Shown here in pieces: positions 7,236 through 15,062 of a stretch of DNA of 64,000 nt. This stretch comes from Nocardioides oceani. GTDB lineage: Bacteria > Actinomycetota > Actinomycetes > Propionibacteriales > Nocardioidaceae. Below the pieces are notes generated by a model that was not told the DNA's origin, did no database searches, and saw nothing but the letters and a program-made list of their open reading frames with translations. The stretch covers positions 1-64,000 of the forward strand of contig NZ_JAUHJQ010000007.1 of assembly GCF_030412965.1 (NCBI RefSeq), given 5' to 3'. Position 1 is the first letter of the stretch. Every line of letters starts with the position of its first letter. Made by a program: the position numbers and the translations under genes.

Positions 7236-8813
7236 ATGACCACGACCACCACGACCGCCCCCGCCCCGGACGCCGCCGAGCGGGCGACCTTCGAGTCGAT
7301 CGACCCCGCGACCGGGGACGTCGTCGGCGTCCACCCCGTCCACGACGAGACCGACGTGCGCGCCGCCGTCGCCCGCGCCCGGGCGTCCGCCGACTGGTGG
7401 GCCGGCCTCGGCTTCGACGGCCGCCGCGAGGTGCTCACCCAGTGGCGCGGCGTCATCACCCGCCGGCTCGCCCAGCTGTGCGACGTGGTCCACCAGGAGA
7501 CCGGCAAGCCGCACGGAGACGCGCAGCTCGAGTGCGCCCTCGCGATCGACCACCTCGCCTGGGCCGGCTCGCACGCCGAGAAGGTGCTCGGCCGGCGCCG
7601 GGTCTCACCGGGCCTGCTGCTGGCCAACCAGGCCGCGTCGGTGGAGTACCTCCCGCTCGGGGTCGTCGGCGTCATCGGCCCCTGGAACTACCCGGTCTTC
7701 ACGCCGATGGGCTCCATCGCCTACGCCCTGGCCGCCGGCAACACGGTGGTGTTCAAGCCCAGCGAGCTCACCCCGGGCGTCGGGACGTGGCTGGCCGACA
7801 GCCTGCGCGAGGTCGTGCCCGACCACGACCTGCTGCAGGTGGTGACGGGGTACGGCGAGACCGGTGCGGCGTTGTGCCGGGCCGGGGTCGACAAGCTGGC
7901 CTTCACCGGGTCGACCGCCACCGGCAAGCGGGTGATGGCGGCGTGCGCCGAGACGCTGACCCCGGTGGTCATCGAGGCGGGCGGCAAGGACGCGCTGCTC
8001 GTCGACGAGGACGCCGACCTCGACGCCGCCGCGGAGGCGGCCGCGTGGGGCGCGTTCGCGAACGCCGGCCAGACCTGCGCCGGCGTCGAGCGGGTCTACG
8101 TCCACGAGCGGGTGCACGACCGGTTCGTGGAGCTCCTCGCGGAGCGCGCCCGCGGCGTGCACGCCGGCACCGACGTCGAGGCGAAGATCGGCCCGATGAC
8201 GATGCCCGGCCAGCTCGACGTCGTACGCCGCCACGTCGACGACGCGCTCGCCCGCGGCGGCCGCGCCGTCGTCGGCGGTGCGGAGGCCGTGGGCGACCGG
8301 TTCGTGCAGCCGACCGTGCTGGTCGACGTGCCCGAGGACAGCGAGGCGGTGACCGAGGAGACGTTCGGGCCGACCGTCACGGTGCGCAAGGTGCGCGACA
8401 TGGACGAGGCGGTCGAGCTGACCAACGCCGGGAAGTACGGCCTGGGCTCGGCGATCTTCACCGCCAAGCGCGGCGACGACCTCGCCCGCCGGCTGCGGAC
8501 GGGGATGACCTCGATCAACTCGGTGATCTCGTTCGCAGGCGTCCCGACGCTGCCGTTCGGTGGGGTCGGCGACTCGGGCTTCGGGCGGATCCACGGGCCC
8601 GACGGCCTGCGGGAGTTCACCTACGCCAAGGCGGTGACCCGCACCCGGTTCAAGGCGCCGCTGAACCTCACGACCTTCGAGCGCACCCCGGAGCAGGACA
8701 CGATGGTGGCGACGCTCCTGCTGGCCCTGCACGGCCGCGCGACGCAGCTGCCGAAGCTCCCGCGGCGGCCGGTGGAGACCATCCGGGGCCTCGGCGGCCG
8801 CCGCCGCGGCTGA
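7236..8813 (+). CDS. NAD(P)-dependent aldehyde dehydrogenase
   Basis: This 525-aa member of the ALDH superfamily has GPWNYPVFTPMGSIAYALAA, the cofactor loop FTGSTATGK (about 225-233), the general base Glu in VVIEAGGKD (about 247) and the catalytic Cys in GQTCAG (about 281). Length is slightly above the usual ~490 because of extensions at both ends. It starts one base after the GMC oxidoreductase stop, so it is co-transcribed and probably oxidises that enzyme's aldehyde product. A betaine-aldehyde or succinate-semialdehyde role cannot be settled from sequence. Confidence 0.9.
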   Translation: MTTTTTTAPAPDAAERATFESIDPATGDVVGVHPVHDETDVRAAVARARASADWWAGLGFDGRREVLTQWRGVITRRLAQLCDVVHQETGKPHGDAQLECALAIDHLAWAGSHAEKVLGRRRVSPGLLLANQAASVEYLPLGVVGVIGPWNYPVFTPMGSIAYALAAGNTVVFKPSELTPGVGTWLADSLREVVPDHDLLQVVTGYGETGAALCRAGVDKLAFTGSTATGKRVMAACAETLTPVVIEAGGKDALLVDEDADLDAAAEAAAWGAFANAGQTCAGVERVYVHERVHDRFVELLAERARGVHAGTDVEAKIGPMTMPGQLDVVRRHVDDALARGGRAVVGGAEAVGDRFVQPTVLVDVPEDSEAVTEETFGPTVTVRKVRDMDEAVELTNAGKYGLGSAIFTAKRGDDLARRLRTGMTSINSVISFAGVPTLPFGGVGDSGFGRIHGPDGLREFTYAKAVTRTRFKAPLNLTTFERTPEQDTMVATLLLALHGRATQLPKLPRRPVETIRGLGGRRRG

Positions 8814-8838
8814 GGCCGGGCCGGGGCCGGGCCGGGGC
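8814..8838. repeat. GC-only direct repeat after the aldehyde dehydrogenase gene
   Basis: GGGCCGGGGCC-type units recur at the 3' end of the operon, in the 39-bp convergent gap. The stretch can fold several ways and may help termination for both genes; no function beyond that is evident. Confidence 0.4.
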
Positions 8839-8852
8839 CGTGCTGGGGCGGG

Positions 8853-9923
8853 TCAGGCGACCAGGTCGTCCCAGCCGGCGGCGAGGTAGTCGATGAACGC
8901 CGGGCCGACCTTCTCCTCGCGCAGGACCTCGCGCGTCACCGGCCGCTCCCGGACCCGGAAGTCGGGGTCGGCGACCGCGCGTGCGGCGAAGTCGTGGTGC
9001 AGGATCGCGCCGGTGCCGACCGTCACGAGGTCGGCGCCTTGCTCCAGGCACCAGCGGGCGTCGGCGGCGGAGAGGACCCTGCCGGCGACGCCGAGGCGGG
9101 TGCCGCCGCGGGGCAGGTCGGTGAAGTGCTCGATGAGCCGCCCCTCGGCGCCGAACCGGGAGCCCATGAAGACGTCCCACAGCGACATGTCGAGGTAGTC
9201 CAGCAGCCCCGAGGTCATCACCTGACGGGCGGTCTCGCGGCCCTCCTCGAGCGTGATGCCGCTGCCCTCGGGGGTGAGCCGCAGCCCGAGCTGGAAGTCC
9301 GGGCCGGTCGCCGCGCGGATGCCCTCGAGCACCTCGCGGACGAGGCGGAACCGGTCGTCGAACGACCCGCCGTACCCGTCGGTGCGGTGGTTGTGCCGCG
9401 CGTCGAGGAACTGCCCGACCAGGTAGCCGTGCGCGCCGTGCACCTGCACCCCGTCGAAGCCGGCGCGCTCGGCGCGGACCGCCGCTGCGACGAAGTCGGC
9501 CACCACCTGCTCCACCTCGCCGGTGGTCATCGCGACGGCGCCCTTCGAGGGCTCGTCCCAGGGGCACTGGTTCGGCCGGCCGGTGAGCGCCGGGTCGGCG
9601 CGGCGGCCGCCGTGGTGCAGCTGGACCGACGACGCGGCGCCGGTCGCGCGCAGGGCGTCGGCGAGCCGGGTGAGGCCGGGGAGGTGGTCGTCGGAGGCGA
9701 TGCCGAGCTGGCCGCCCCACGCCTGCCCCGCCGCGGTGACGTACGCCGCCGCCGTCATGACCATCCCGAAGCCGCCGCGCCCGCGCGCCTCGAGCCACTG
9801 GTGCTCGTCGTCGGAGAGCGTGCCGTCGGCGTGGCTCTGGGTGTTGGTGAGCGGGGCGAGCGCGAACCGGTTGGTCCACTCCGGTCCGTGGGCGAGGGTG
9901 AGCGGGTCGGCGAAGGAGGTCAC
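8853..9923 (-). CDS. NADH:flavin oxidoreductase, Old Yellow Enzyme family
   Basis: The 356-aa TIM-barrel flavoprotein has the N-terminal FALAPLTNTQSHADG, SSVQLHHGGRRA, the substrate-binding HGAHGYLVGQFLDARHNHRTDGYGG (His-x-x-Asn replaced by HNHR in context) and a GVAGRVLSAADARWCLEQGADLVTVG FMN-phosphate region. Relatives reduce activated C=C bonds or nitro compounds with NAD(P)H. The start is GTG at 9923; a weak CAGGAT -10-like box is 12 bases upstream. It converges on the aldehyde dehydrogenase and is divergent from the P-loop GTPase-like gene. Confidence 0.87.
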   Translation of the reverse strand: MTSFADPLTLAHGPEWTNRFALAPLTNTQSHADGTLSDDEHQWLEARGRGGFGMVMTAAAYVTAAGQAWGGQLGIASDDHLPGLTRLADALRATGAASSVQLHHGGRRADPALTGRPNQCPWDEPSKGAVAMTTGEVEQVVADFVAAAVRAERAGFDGVQVHGAHGYLVGQFLDARHNHRTDGYGGSFDDRFRLVREVLEGIRAATGPDFQLGLRLTPEGSGITLEEGRETARQVMTSGLLDYLDMSLWDVFMGSRFGAEGRLIEHFTDLPRGGTRLGVAGRVLSAADARWCLEQGADLVTVGTGAILHHDFAARAVADPDFRVRERPVTREVLREEKVGPAFIDYLAAGWDDLVA

Positions 9924-9963
9924 CGGCCCATCCTGCCGAGCGGCCGGTCGCGGGCCGGTGCTC

Positions 9964-9980
9964 GGGTACCGTCGGCGGCG
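9964..9980 (+). promoter_or_regulatory. Candidate SigB/SigF-type -10 element
   Basis: GGGTAC (9964-9969), within CGGGTACCG, ends 11 bases before the ATG at 9981 with no Shine-Dalgarno between. This matches the two other near-leaderless GGGTAC starts in the window. No GTTT-like -35 is obvious. Confidence 0.35.
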
Positions 9981-10742
9981 ATGAGCGACTCACGCCGCGG
10001 CCTCCGTGCCGTACCCTCCACCCTCGCGCGCGGCCGTGACCGCCTGACCGGCCTGGTCCAGCACCGCTACCCGACCGTGGCGGTCACCGGCATGACCGGC
10101 GTCGGCAAGAGCGAGCTGGTCGACCACCTCGCCGGCCGCCCGCGCCGCGAGGAGCCGTCGGAGGCCGGATCCGCGGTGATGGAGCGGCGGGTGCGCCGGG
10201 ACCGGCGGCTGCGCGGCTTCCGCTTCCGCGTGGTGCCGGGGGAGAACGCCGCGACCCGGCTCGGGGCGCTCGACGAGGTCTTCCACGACGACCCGGTCGA
10301 CGGCGTGCTGCACGTCGTCGCCAACGGGCTGGCGACCGGCCGGCGCCCGGCCGGGACCACCGGCGCCGTCGCGGTCGACCGCGAGGAGCAGCTGGCCCGC
10401 GAGCTGGAGGACTGGACGGTCACCGCCCACCGGATCGCCTCGATGGCGGTGCGCCGGCCGCGACCGACCTGGCTGGTCGTCGTGGTCACCAAGGTGGACC
10501 TGTTCCTCGACGAGCCGGGTGGCGTGGACGAGGCCGTCCGCTCCTACTCGCCGGGCAGCGGCACCCCCTTCGGCGACCGCCTCGACGAGCTGCGGGCGCT
10601 CGCCGGCGCGGCGAAGCTCTCCATCGACGTGCTGCCGGCCTGCAGCCGGCTGGACCCGGGCAGCCCCCTGTCGCCGAAGCAGCGCGACGCCTACCTGGCC
10701 GCGCTCGAGGCGCGGATGGGCCAGCTGGCCGGGCACGTCTGA
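9981..10742 (+). CDS. P-loop GTPase-like protein
   Basis: The 253-aa protein has a Walker A/G1 motif VTGMTGVGKSELVDHL (about residues 35-50) and a guanine-specificity-like WLVVVVTKVDLF (TKVD in place of NKxD, about 163-174). The region in between is GTPase-sized. It lacks membrane segments. Its closest recognisable relatives are general TRAFAC GTPases of the Era/Der/YihA type, but the switch regions (VVPGENAATRLG) are not standard. Role unknown. The GGGTAC box upstream suggests stress control. Confidence 0.65.
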   Translation: MSDSRRGLRAVPSTLARGRDRLTGLVQHRYPTVAVTGMTGVGKSELVDHLAGRPRREEPSEAGSAVMERRVRRDRRLRGFRFRVVPGENAATRLGALDEVFHDDPVDGVLHVVANGLATGRRPAGTTGAVAVDREEQLARELEDWTVTAHRIASMAVRRPRPTWLVVVVTKVDLFLDEPGGVDEAVRSYSPGSGTPFGDRLDELRALAGAAKLSIDVLPACSRLDPGSPLSPKQRDAYLAALEARMGQLAGHV

Positions 10743-10922
10743 GGATCGCGCACCTCACCCGGCCCTGCCCCCACGAGGCGGCTCCGCCGGCGGAAGGCGC
10801 GAAGAAGCAGCCCGCCCCGGGCTCGGGCTGCGTGAGTTACCGACCGGGGCGGGTGCTGTTCCTGCCCTGGGGATACCCCGCGCCGGTACCGGCCAAACCC
10901 GGTCGGCGCGAGGCGGAACGCC

Positions 10923-10955
10923 GAAGGGCCCCGCCGGAGTCCGGCGGGGCCCTTC
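10923..10955 (-). terminator. Terminator for tRNA-Phe
   Basis: A 15-bp perfect stem (10923-10937 with 10941-10955) and 3-base loop lie 23 bases beyond the 3' end of the minus-strand tRNA. It can also end the rightward GTPase-like gene. The rest of the 10743-10978 gap shows nothing coding. Confidence 0.8.
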
Positions 10956-10978
10956 TCGCAGGCCGGGGCCTGCTGTGC

Positions 10979-11055
10979 TGGTGGGCAGGGGCGGGGTCGA
11001 ACCGCCGACCTTCCACTTTTCAGGCGGACGCTCGTACCAACTGAGCTACCTGCCC
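10979..11055 (-). tRNA. tRNA-Phe (anticodon GAA), CCA encoded
   Basis: On the minus strand a complete cloverleaf can be drawn: acceptor GGGCAGG/CCTGCCC, D-stem GCTC/GAGC, anticodon stem TCCGC/GTGGA with loop CTGAAAA (anticodon GAA), and T-stem GGCGG/CCGCC with TTCGACC. Discriminator A is followed by an encoded CCA. A strong terminator lies downstream. Confidence 0.96.
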
Positions 11056-11180
11056 CACTCCGGGCCCCGACGGGTCGGCGTCGCCGTCCCGCCCGAGAGC
11101 GTCCCGGACGCGCAGAAGCATACATGGTCGAACGGGCCGCGCTCCCCGGCCCCGGTACGGGCCCCGGCTCGGGCCCGGGC

Positions 11181-11642
11181 TCAGGCGTCCGGCCCGAGGT
11201 CCACGACCGGGTCGCGGAGGTGCTCGTAGATGATCGAGGTCTCGACGTCGGCGATCGCCTCCCGCGAGGTCAGCCGGTCGATGACGAAGGAGTAGAGGGC
11301 GTCGTTGCTCGCGACGGCGACGTGCACCAGGAAGTCGGCGCGGCCCGAGGTGACGAAGACCCCGACGGTCTCGGGCAGCGCGGCGACCCAGTCGCGGAAG
11401 TCCTCGATGTTCGCTCGCGTCGGCGGCCGGACCCGCACCGACACGAGCGCCTGGACGGGCCTGCCGAGCGCGGCGAGGTCGACCTCGAGCCGGCTGCCGC
11501 GCACGACCCCGCGGCGCTGCAGGGCGCGCGCCCGGTCGTGGACCGTCGTCGCAGAGACGCCCACCTCCGCGGCGACGTCGCGCAGGCTGCGTCGGGCATC
11601 TGTCATCCAGGCGCGCAGGATCGAGCGGTCGAGGGCGTCCAT
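11181..11642 (-). CDS. Lrp/AsnC family transcriptional regulator
   Basis: The 153-aa protein has an N-terminal helix-turn-helix (LDRSILRAWMTDARRSLRDV, then VGVSATTVHDRARALQRRGVV) and a C-terminal RAM/ligand-binding domain (VSVRVRPPTRANIEDF to ETSIIYEHLRDP). Length is normal for the family. Such proteins sense amino acids. The ATG at 11642 has TACTCT starting 13 bases upstream and no Shine-Dalgarno, so it is probably leaderless. It is divergent from a DUF2000 gene 78 bp away, an arrangement that suggests control of that neighbour. Confidence 0.88.
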   Translation of the reverse strand: MDALDRSILRAWMTDARRSLRDVAAEVGVSATTVHDRARALQRRGVVRGSRLEVDLAALGRPVQALVSVRVRPPTRANIEDFRDWVAALPETVGVFVTSGRADFLVHVAVASNDALYSFVIDRLTSREAIADVETSIIYEHLRDPVVDLGPDA

Positions 11643-11657
11643 GTCAGGCAGAGTACG

Positions 11658-11687
11658 CCAGATGCCGTGCATCGTCCGGCGTGCTGG
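11658..11687. promoter_or_regulatory. Candidate Lrp/AsnC operator in divergent promoter
   Basis: Two imperfect arms, CCAGATGCCG and CGGCGTGCTGG, face each other around a 9-base AT-containing centre in the 78-bp gap between the regulator and the DUF2000 gene. The position between the two promoters and the loose dyad fit an Lrp-type site, but the sequence alone does not prove binding. Confidence 0.35.
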
Positions 11688-11720
11688 CATACCGTCCGTG
11701 CGGTGACCTAGCGTCCCGGC

Positions 11721-12206
11721 ATGAGCACCGAGATCCTGCCCGGACCCGCGATCGGGTTCACGCCCGAGCAGATCGACCAGTCGGCGAGCACCCGCGACGT
11801 GCGCCAGAAGTGGGTGGTCGTCGTGGACGAGGCGCTGCCGCCGGGGCGGGCGGTCAACGCCGCCGTGTGCGTCGCCGGCGCGACCACGGCGCAGGTGCCC
11901 GGGCTGCTCGGCGCCGACGCCACGGACGCCGACGGGACGACGTACCCCGGTCTGCCGTGGCTGGGGTGCACGGTCCTCGGCGCGCCCGCCGAGCGGTTGG
12001 GCGCGCTGCGAGCGGCGGCGGGCCGGCGCACGGACGTCGCGGTCGTGGCGATGCCGGTCGCCGCGCAGCTCACCCGGGTCTACGACGACTACCTCGAGGC
12101 CGTCGCGAGCAGCGCGGCGGAGGACCTGTCGTTCCTCGCGCTCAGCCTGGTCGGGCCGCGGAAGGTCGTCGACCGGTTGGTCAAGGGGCTCGGCCTGCTC
12201 CCGTGA
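11721..12206 (+). CDS. DUF2000 family protein
   Basis: The 161-aa protein matches the DUF2000 pattern: RQKWVVVVDEALPPGRAVNAA near the N-terminus, then an alpha/beta fold with TYPGLPWLGCTVLGAP and LSFLALSLVGPRKVVDRLVKGLGLLP at the end. Members resemble peptidyl-tRNA hydrolase PTH2 in fold but have no proven function. The ATG has TAGCGT beginning 12 bases upstream and no Shine-Dalgarno. The divergent Lrp/AsnC protein is its likely regulator. Confidence 0.75.
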   Translation: MSTEILPGPAIGFTPEQIDQSASTRDVRQKWVVVVDEALPPGRAVNAAVCVAGATTAQVPGLLGADATDADGTTYPGLPWLGCTVLGAPAERLGALRAAAGRRTDVAVVAMPVAAQLTRVYDDYLEAVASSAAEDLSFLALSLVGPRKVVDRLVKGLGLLP

Positions 12207-12286
12207 CGGCGGGCCGCAGCGCACGTGCGGACTCACCCGGGCTCCGCGGAGCACGCCGGATCTCGTTATGCTGGGAGTGCAGTCCT

Positions 12287-12359
12287 GCCCCCATCGTCTA
12301 GCGGCCCAGGACCCCGCCCTTTCACGGCGGTAGCACGGGTTCGAATCCCGTTGGGGGTG
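12287..12359 (+). tRNA. tRNA-Glu (anticodon TTC)
   Basis: Cloverleaf: acceptor GCCCCCA/TGGGGGT, anticodon stem CCGCC/GGCGG with loop CTTTCAC (anticodon TTC), T-loop GGTTCGAATCC and discriminator G. CCA is not encoded (next bases CTC). A TATGCT -10-like box at 12267-12272 lies 15 bases upstream. Confidence 0.96.
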
Positions 12360-12465
12360 CTCCGTCCGGCCCCCGTCGTCCTCGATTGGGTGCGTCGGGA
12401 GGGTGTGGGTTAGAGTTCCACCGCTTCGCCGATGCGCGAGGCAGAGCAGCACCAGCAGTTCACGA

Positions 12466-12542
12466 GGCCCCGTAGCGCAGTTGGTTAGCGCGCCGCCCTG
12501 TCACGGCGGAGGCCGCGGGTTCGAGTCCCGTCGGGGTCGCCA
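12466..12542 (+). tRNA. tRNA-Asp (anticodon GTC), CCA encoded
   Basis: Cloverleaf: acceptor GGCCCCG/CGGGGTC, D-arm GCGCAGTTGGTTAGCGC, anticodon stem CCGCC/GGCGG with loop CTGTCAC (anticodon GTC), T-loop GGTTCGAGTCC, discriminator G and encoded CCA (12540-12542). A promoter TTGGGT (12386) and TAGAGT (12411) lies upstream, 19 bases apart, so it is transcribed separately from tRNA-Glu. A strong terminator follows at once. Confidence 0.96.
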
Positions 12543-12544
12543 CC

Positions 12545-12576
12545 GAGCGCCCCGGACCACCAGGTCCGGGGCGCTC
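12545..12576 (+). terminator. Terminator for tRNA-Asp
   Basis: A perfect 14-bp stem (12545-12558 with 12563-12576), loop ACCA, lies 2 bases after the CCA end and is followed by TCGTT. Confidence 0.88.
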
Positions 12577-12608
12577 AGTCGTTCCGGGGCTCGGGCAGAC
12601 TGACGGCC

Positions 12609-12968
12609 GTGCCGATCGACATGGACCCCGACCGTTTCGACGCCCTCGTCGACCAGGCGCTGGACGGCATCCCCGACGAGCTGGCCCGGCTGGTCCGCAA
12701 CGTGGTCGTGCTGGTCGAGGAGGAGCCGCCGGAGGGCGAGCCCGACGACCTGCTCGGGCTGTACGACGGCGTGGCCCTGACCGAGCGGACCAGCTGGACC
12801 GAGGGGGCGGAGCTGCCCGACCGGATCTTCGTCTTCCGCGGGCCGCTGCTCGACCTCTGCGACAGCGAGGAGGAGCTGGTCGAGGAGGTCCGGATCACCG
12901 TCGTGCACGAGGTCGCCCATCACTTCGGCATCGACGACGAGCGGCTGCACGAGCTCGGCTACGCCTGA
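12609..12968 (+). CDS. Metallopeptidase family protein (minimal zincin)
   Basis: The 119-aa acidic protein has the zinc-protease motif HEVAHHFGIDDERLHELGY (HExxH plus a downstream acidic ligand candidate) at residues about 100-118. This is the compact bacterial zincin family found next to housekeeping genes in actinobacteria; substrate unknown. The GTG at 12609 has CAGACT 13 bases upstream; an ATG at 12621 is an alternative. Its end overlaps the convergent fluC gene by 10 bases. Confidence 0.75.
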   Translation: MPIDMDPDRFDALVDQALDGIPDELARLVRNVVVLVEEEPPEGEPDDLLGLYDGVALTERTSWTEGAELPDRIFVFRGPLLDLCDSEEELVEEVRITVVHEVAHHFGIDDERLHELGYA

Positions 12969-13300
12969 GCGCCCACCCAGAAGCCGAGCGCGCACGCCGC
13001 CAGGGCCAACCCGAGCGTCGCGACGGCGTACGCCGCCCCGGGGCGCGGCCCGAGCCGGTGGGTCTGCACCGCGAACGCCGACCACGTGGTCAGGCCGCCG
13101 CAGAACCCCACGCCGACCAGCGCGTACGCCGCGTCGCCGGGCCCCCGGGCGACGAGCAGGCCGAGCAGGGCGGAGCCGGCGAGGTTCACGGCCAGCGTGC
13201 CCCGCGGCCACCTCGCGTCGAGGACCGACGCGGCGACGTACCGCAGCGCGGAGCCGAGCGCGCCCCCGACGGCGACGAGCAGGACGGTCACGCCGGTCAC
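12959..13300 (-). CDS. crcB: Fluoride channel subunit FluC/CrcB (second of pair)
   Basis: The 113-aa protein has four hydrophobic segments and the FluC signatures: GGALGSALRY at the N-terminus, TLAVNLAGSALLG (pore Asn) and GFCGGLTTWSAFAVQT (residues about 65-80). FluC exports fluoride as a dual-topology dimer; organisms with two adjacent fluC genes make a heterodimer. Its GTG start overlaps the stop of the upstream fluC copy (13297-13300). An alternative start is GTG 13291. Its 3' end overlaps the convergent metallopeptidase gene. Confidence 0.85.
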   Translation of the reverse strand: MTGVTVLLVAVGGALGSALRYVAASVLDARWPRGTLAVNLAGSALLGLLVARGPGDAAYALVGVGFCGGLTTWSAFAVQTHRLGPRPGAAYAVATLGLALAACALGFWVGAQA

Positions 13301-13677
13301 GCCGGGCGCTCCGGGCCGGCGGTGAGGCGGGTGGCCAGGGCGACGGCGGCCAGCGTGGCCGCGAGCGTGCCGAGGAGGTAGCCGAGCGCGAGGGCCGGGC
13401 GGCCGTCGGCGAGCAGCGCGCGGGTCTGCTCCGAGGCGGCCGACAGGGTGGTGAACCCGCCGAGGAGGCCGGGGCCCGCGGCGGCCTGGAGGGTGGGGGA
13501 GCGCCGGACGACGGCGAGCGAGGGGAGCAGGGCCAACAGGAGGCTGCCGACGACGTTGATCGCGAGCGTCGTGCCGGGCAGGCCCGGACCGTCGGGCACG
13601 GCCTCGCCGCACGCACAGCGGAGGGCCGCGCCGACCGCGCCACCCGCGGCCACCGCCGCGAGCAGCCGGGGGCTCAC
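13297..13677 (-). CDS. crcB: Fluoride channel subunit FluC/CrcB (first of pair)
   Basis: The 126-aa protein has FluC features GGAVGAALR, TTLAINVVGSLLLALL and GLLGGFTTLSAASEQTRALL, but its first motif ends RCACG instead of the usual RY and its FTTLSA motif lacks the Phe normally following Ser. It has four membrane spans. With the next gene it probably forms a heterodimeric fluoride channel in which the two subunits diverge in pore residues. The GTG start overlaps the stop codon of the upstream HATPase gene by 4 bases (13674-13677). No fluoride riboswitch is recognisable upstream. Confidence 0.82.
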   Translation of the reverse strand: MSPRLLAAVAAGGAVGAALRCACGEAVPDGPGLPGTTLAINVVGSLLLALLPSLAVVRRSPTLQAAAGPGLLGGFTTLSAASEQTRALLADGRPALALGYLLGTLAATLAAVALATRLTAGPERPA

Positions 13678-14645
13678 GACACGCTGCTCTGGCGGCCCGG
13701 CTCGGTGACGGCCTCGAGGTGCCCGGCCGCGGCGGGGTCGGCGCCGGTCCAGCCGCGCGGCGGGGCGCCGTGCGCCTGACGGACCAGCTCGCCCAGGAAC
13801 CACCGCTGGAACTCGCGCTGCTCGGTCGTGCGGGCCAGCGACAGCAGCCGCTGCTGGCGGCAGAACTCGTCGGCGAGGTCGAGCAGCTCGAGGAACCGGT
13901 CGATCGTCTGGGCGCCGCGGCGCGGCATCACGATGCGGAGGTCGGCCGTCTCGAGGCCGGAGGCCTGGGCCGTCTCGATCTGCTCGGAGCCGATGCCCTC
14001 GCGCAGCTGCCGCTCGAGGGCGCTGAAGAGGTCGGAGAGGTTCTTGGCGAGCGGGTAGTCCGCCTCGTGGGCCAGCGCCAGCAGCCGCACCTCGCGGCGC
14101 AGCTCGCGGTAGTGGCGCTGGAAGCCCAGGTAGGTCTTGAGCGGGACGCCCTGGACCTCGATCTCGAGCAGGTCCTGGTCGTCGGTGCCGGCCAGGACGG
14201 CCTCCTCGGCCACGCCCGTGATGACCCCCTCGACCCCGTCGTCCTCGGCGAACTCCACGGCGGGCGCGAACCACACGGTCTTGCCGTCGTCCTCGATCTC
14301 CGCGCCCCAGGCGTCGGAGCTGCGGGCCACGATCGAGAGACCGCGGCCGAAGGTGAGGAGCAGGTCGTCCTCGTCGTCCTCGGTCGGGGTGGGCAGCACC
14401 GGTCGCTCCGTGGACGCGTCGCGCACCTCGACCCGCGGGTGCTGTGCCGTGCCGCGGACCCGGACCTGGATCGGCTGCTCACCGTGGAGGAGCGCGTTGG
14501 TCACCAGCTCCGAGACGCCGAGCTCCGCGCACTCCGCGAGGTCGTCGCGCCCGATGTCGTGGCACGTCGCGACCACCCAGCGGCGTGCGTCTTGCACTCC
14601 GCGAGGACCAGGGCCCAGGGACAGGGCGGGCCGGTTCAGCGGCAC
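13674..14645 (-). CDS. HATPase-domain protein with helical C-terminal extension (partner-switching type)
   Basis: The 323-aa protein has an N-terminal GHKL ATPase domain (about residues 15-135) with LGVSELVTNALLHGEQPIQV and TFGRGLSIVARSSDAWG. The ~180-residue helical C-terminus (from about LLEIEVQGVPLKTYLGFQRHYRELRR onward) matches no domain I can name. The N-terminal half resembles RsbW-type anti-sigma kinases. The GTG at 14645 is preceded by CCGGAG. It heads an operon with both fluC genes, overlapping the first by 4 bases, and lies ~100 bases below a SigB/SigF-type promoter. Confidence 0.72.
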   Translation of the reverse strand: MPLNRPALSLGPGPRGVQDARRWVVATCHDIGRDDLAECAELGVSELVTNALLHGEQPIQVRVRGTAQHPRVEVRDASTERPVLPTPTEDDEDDLLLTFGRGLSIVARSSDAWGAEIEDDGKTVWFAPAVEFAEDDGVEGVITGVAEEAVLAGTDDQDLLEIEVQGVPLKTYLGFQRHYRELRREVRLLALAHEADYPLAKNLSDLFSALERQLREGIGSEQIETAQASGLETADLRIVMPRRGAQTIDRFLELLDLADEFCRQQRLLSLARTTEQREFQRWFLGELVRQAHGAPPRGWTGADPAAAGHLEAVTEPGRQSSVS

Positions 14646-14753
14646 AGGTGCGACTCCGGACGGAAGGTGGACAAAGGGGCGACCGAGCGGTGGTGCGGGG
14701 GGTGCGGGGAGGTGGTGCGGGGCAGGGGCCGACAGCGGCCATTCTCGGCCTGC

Positions 14754-14778
14754 ATACCCGGGGTTGTTGTGACCAAAC
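14754..14778 (-). promoter_or_regulatory. SigB/SigF-type promoter (GTTT-N15-GGGTAT)
   Basis: On the minus strand GTTT (14778-14775) and GGGTAT (14759-14754) are exactly 15 bases apart, matching the actinobacterial SigB/SigF consensus. The preceding bases are GG, as in GGTTT. Transcription would start near 14746 and give a ~100-base leader to the HATPase-fluC-fluC operon. Confidence 0.75.
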
Positions 14779-14954
14779 CCATGTCGTTGAAAGTTTTTCC
14801 GACGGAATCGGTTCCCGGGTGGCGGTGTTGTGCCGGTATCCCGTCGTCGCCAGCTCCACGTCCCGGTTCCGGCGCGGGCCACCAGCAGCTCCCACGAGGG
14901 CACTGCGGACGTCCGGCCGGCCGAGGTGTGGGGCAGGACGGATCGGTCACCGGA

Positions 14955-14985
14955 TTGGCGATCGGCACGCGTGCGGCGGGACAAT
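14955..14985 (+). promoter_or_regulatory. Candidate promoter of the NADH dehydrogenase gene
   Basis: TTGGCG (14955-14960) and GACAAT (14980-14985) are 19 bases apart. Between them is a perfect 10-bp palindrome GCACGCGTGC (14965-14974), which could be an operator. The rest of the 417-bp divergent gap (14646-15062) holds the SigB-type promoter and no ORF of note. Confidence 0.4.
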
Positions 14986-15062
14986 GAACCACTCACCGCG
15001 GAACATCGGCGGAGCTCGGTGCACGTCACGCGCACAGCCCCACCTCGTACAGGAGGATTGTC

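Noticed and set aside
9981..10742. Annotation as a specific GTPase (Era/Der)
   Set aside because: Only the P-loop and a TKVD motif fit; KH or tandem GTPase domains are missing.
13700..14800. Fluoride riboswitch upstream of the fluC pair
   Set aside because: No sequence resembling the conserved fluoride aptamer pseudoknot is recognisable in the ~100-base leader or the overlapping gene junctions.
14783..14811. T-run and CCGACGGAATCGG block upstream of ndh as a possible terminator
   Set aside because: The stem is only 4-5 bp and lies inside a divergent promoter region, where no transcript needs to end.
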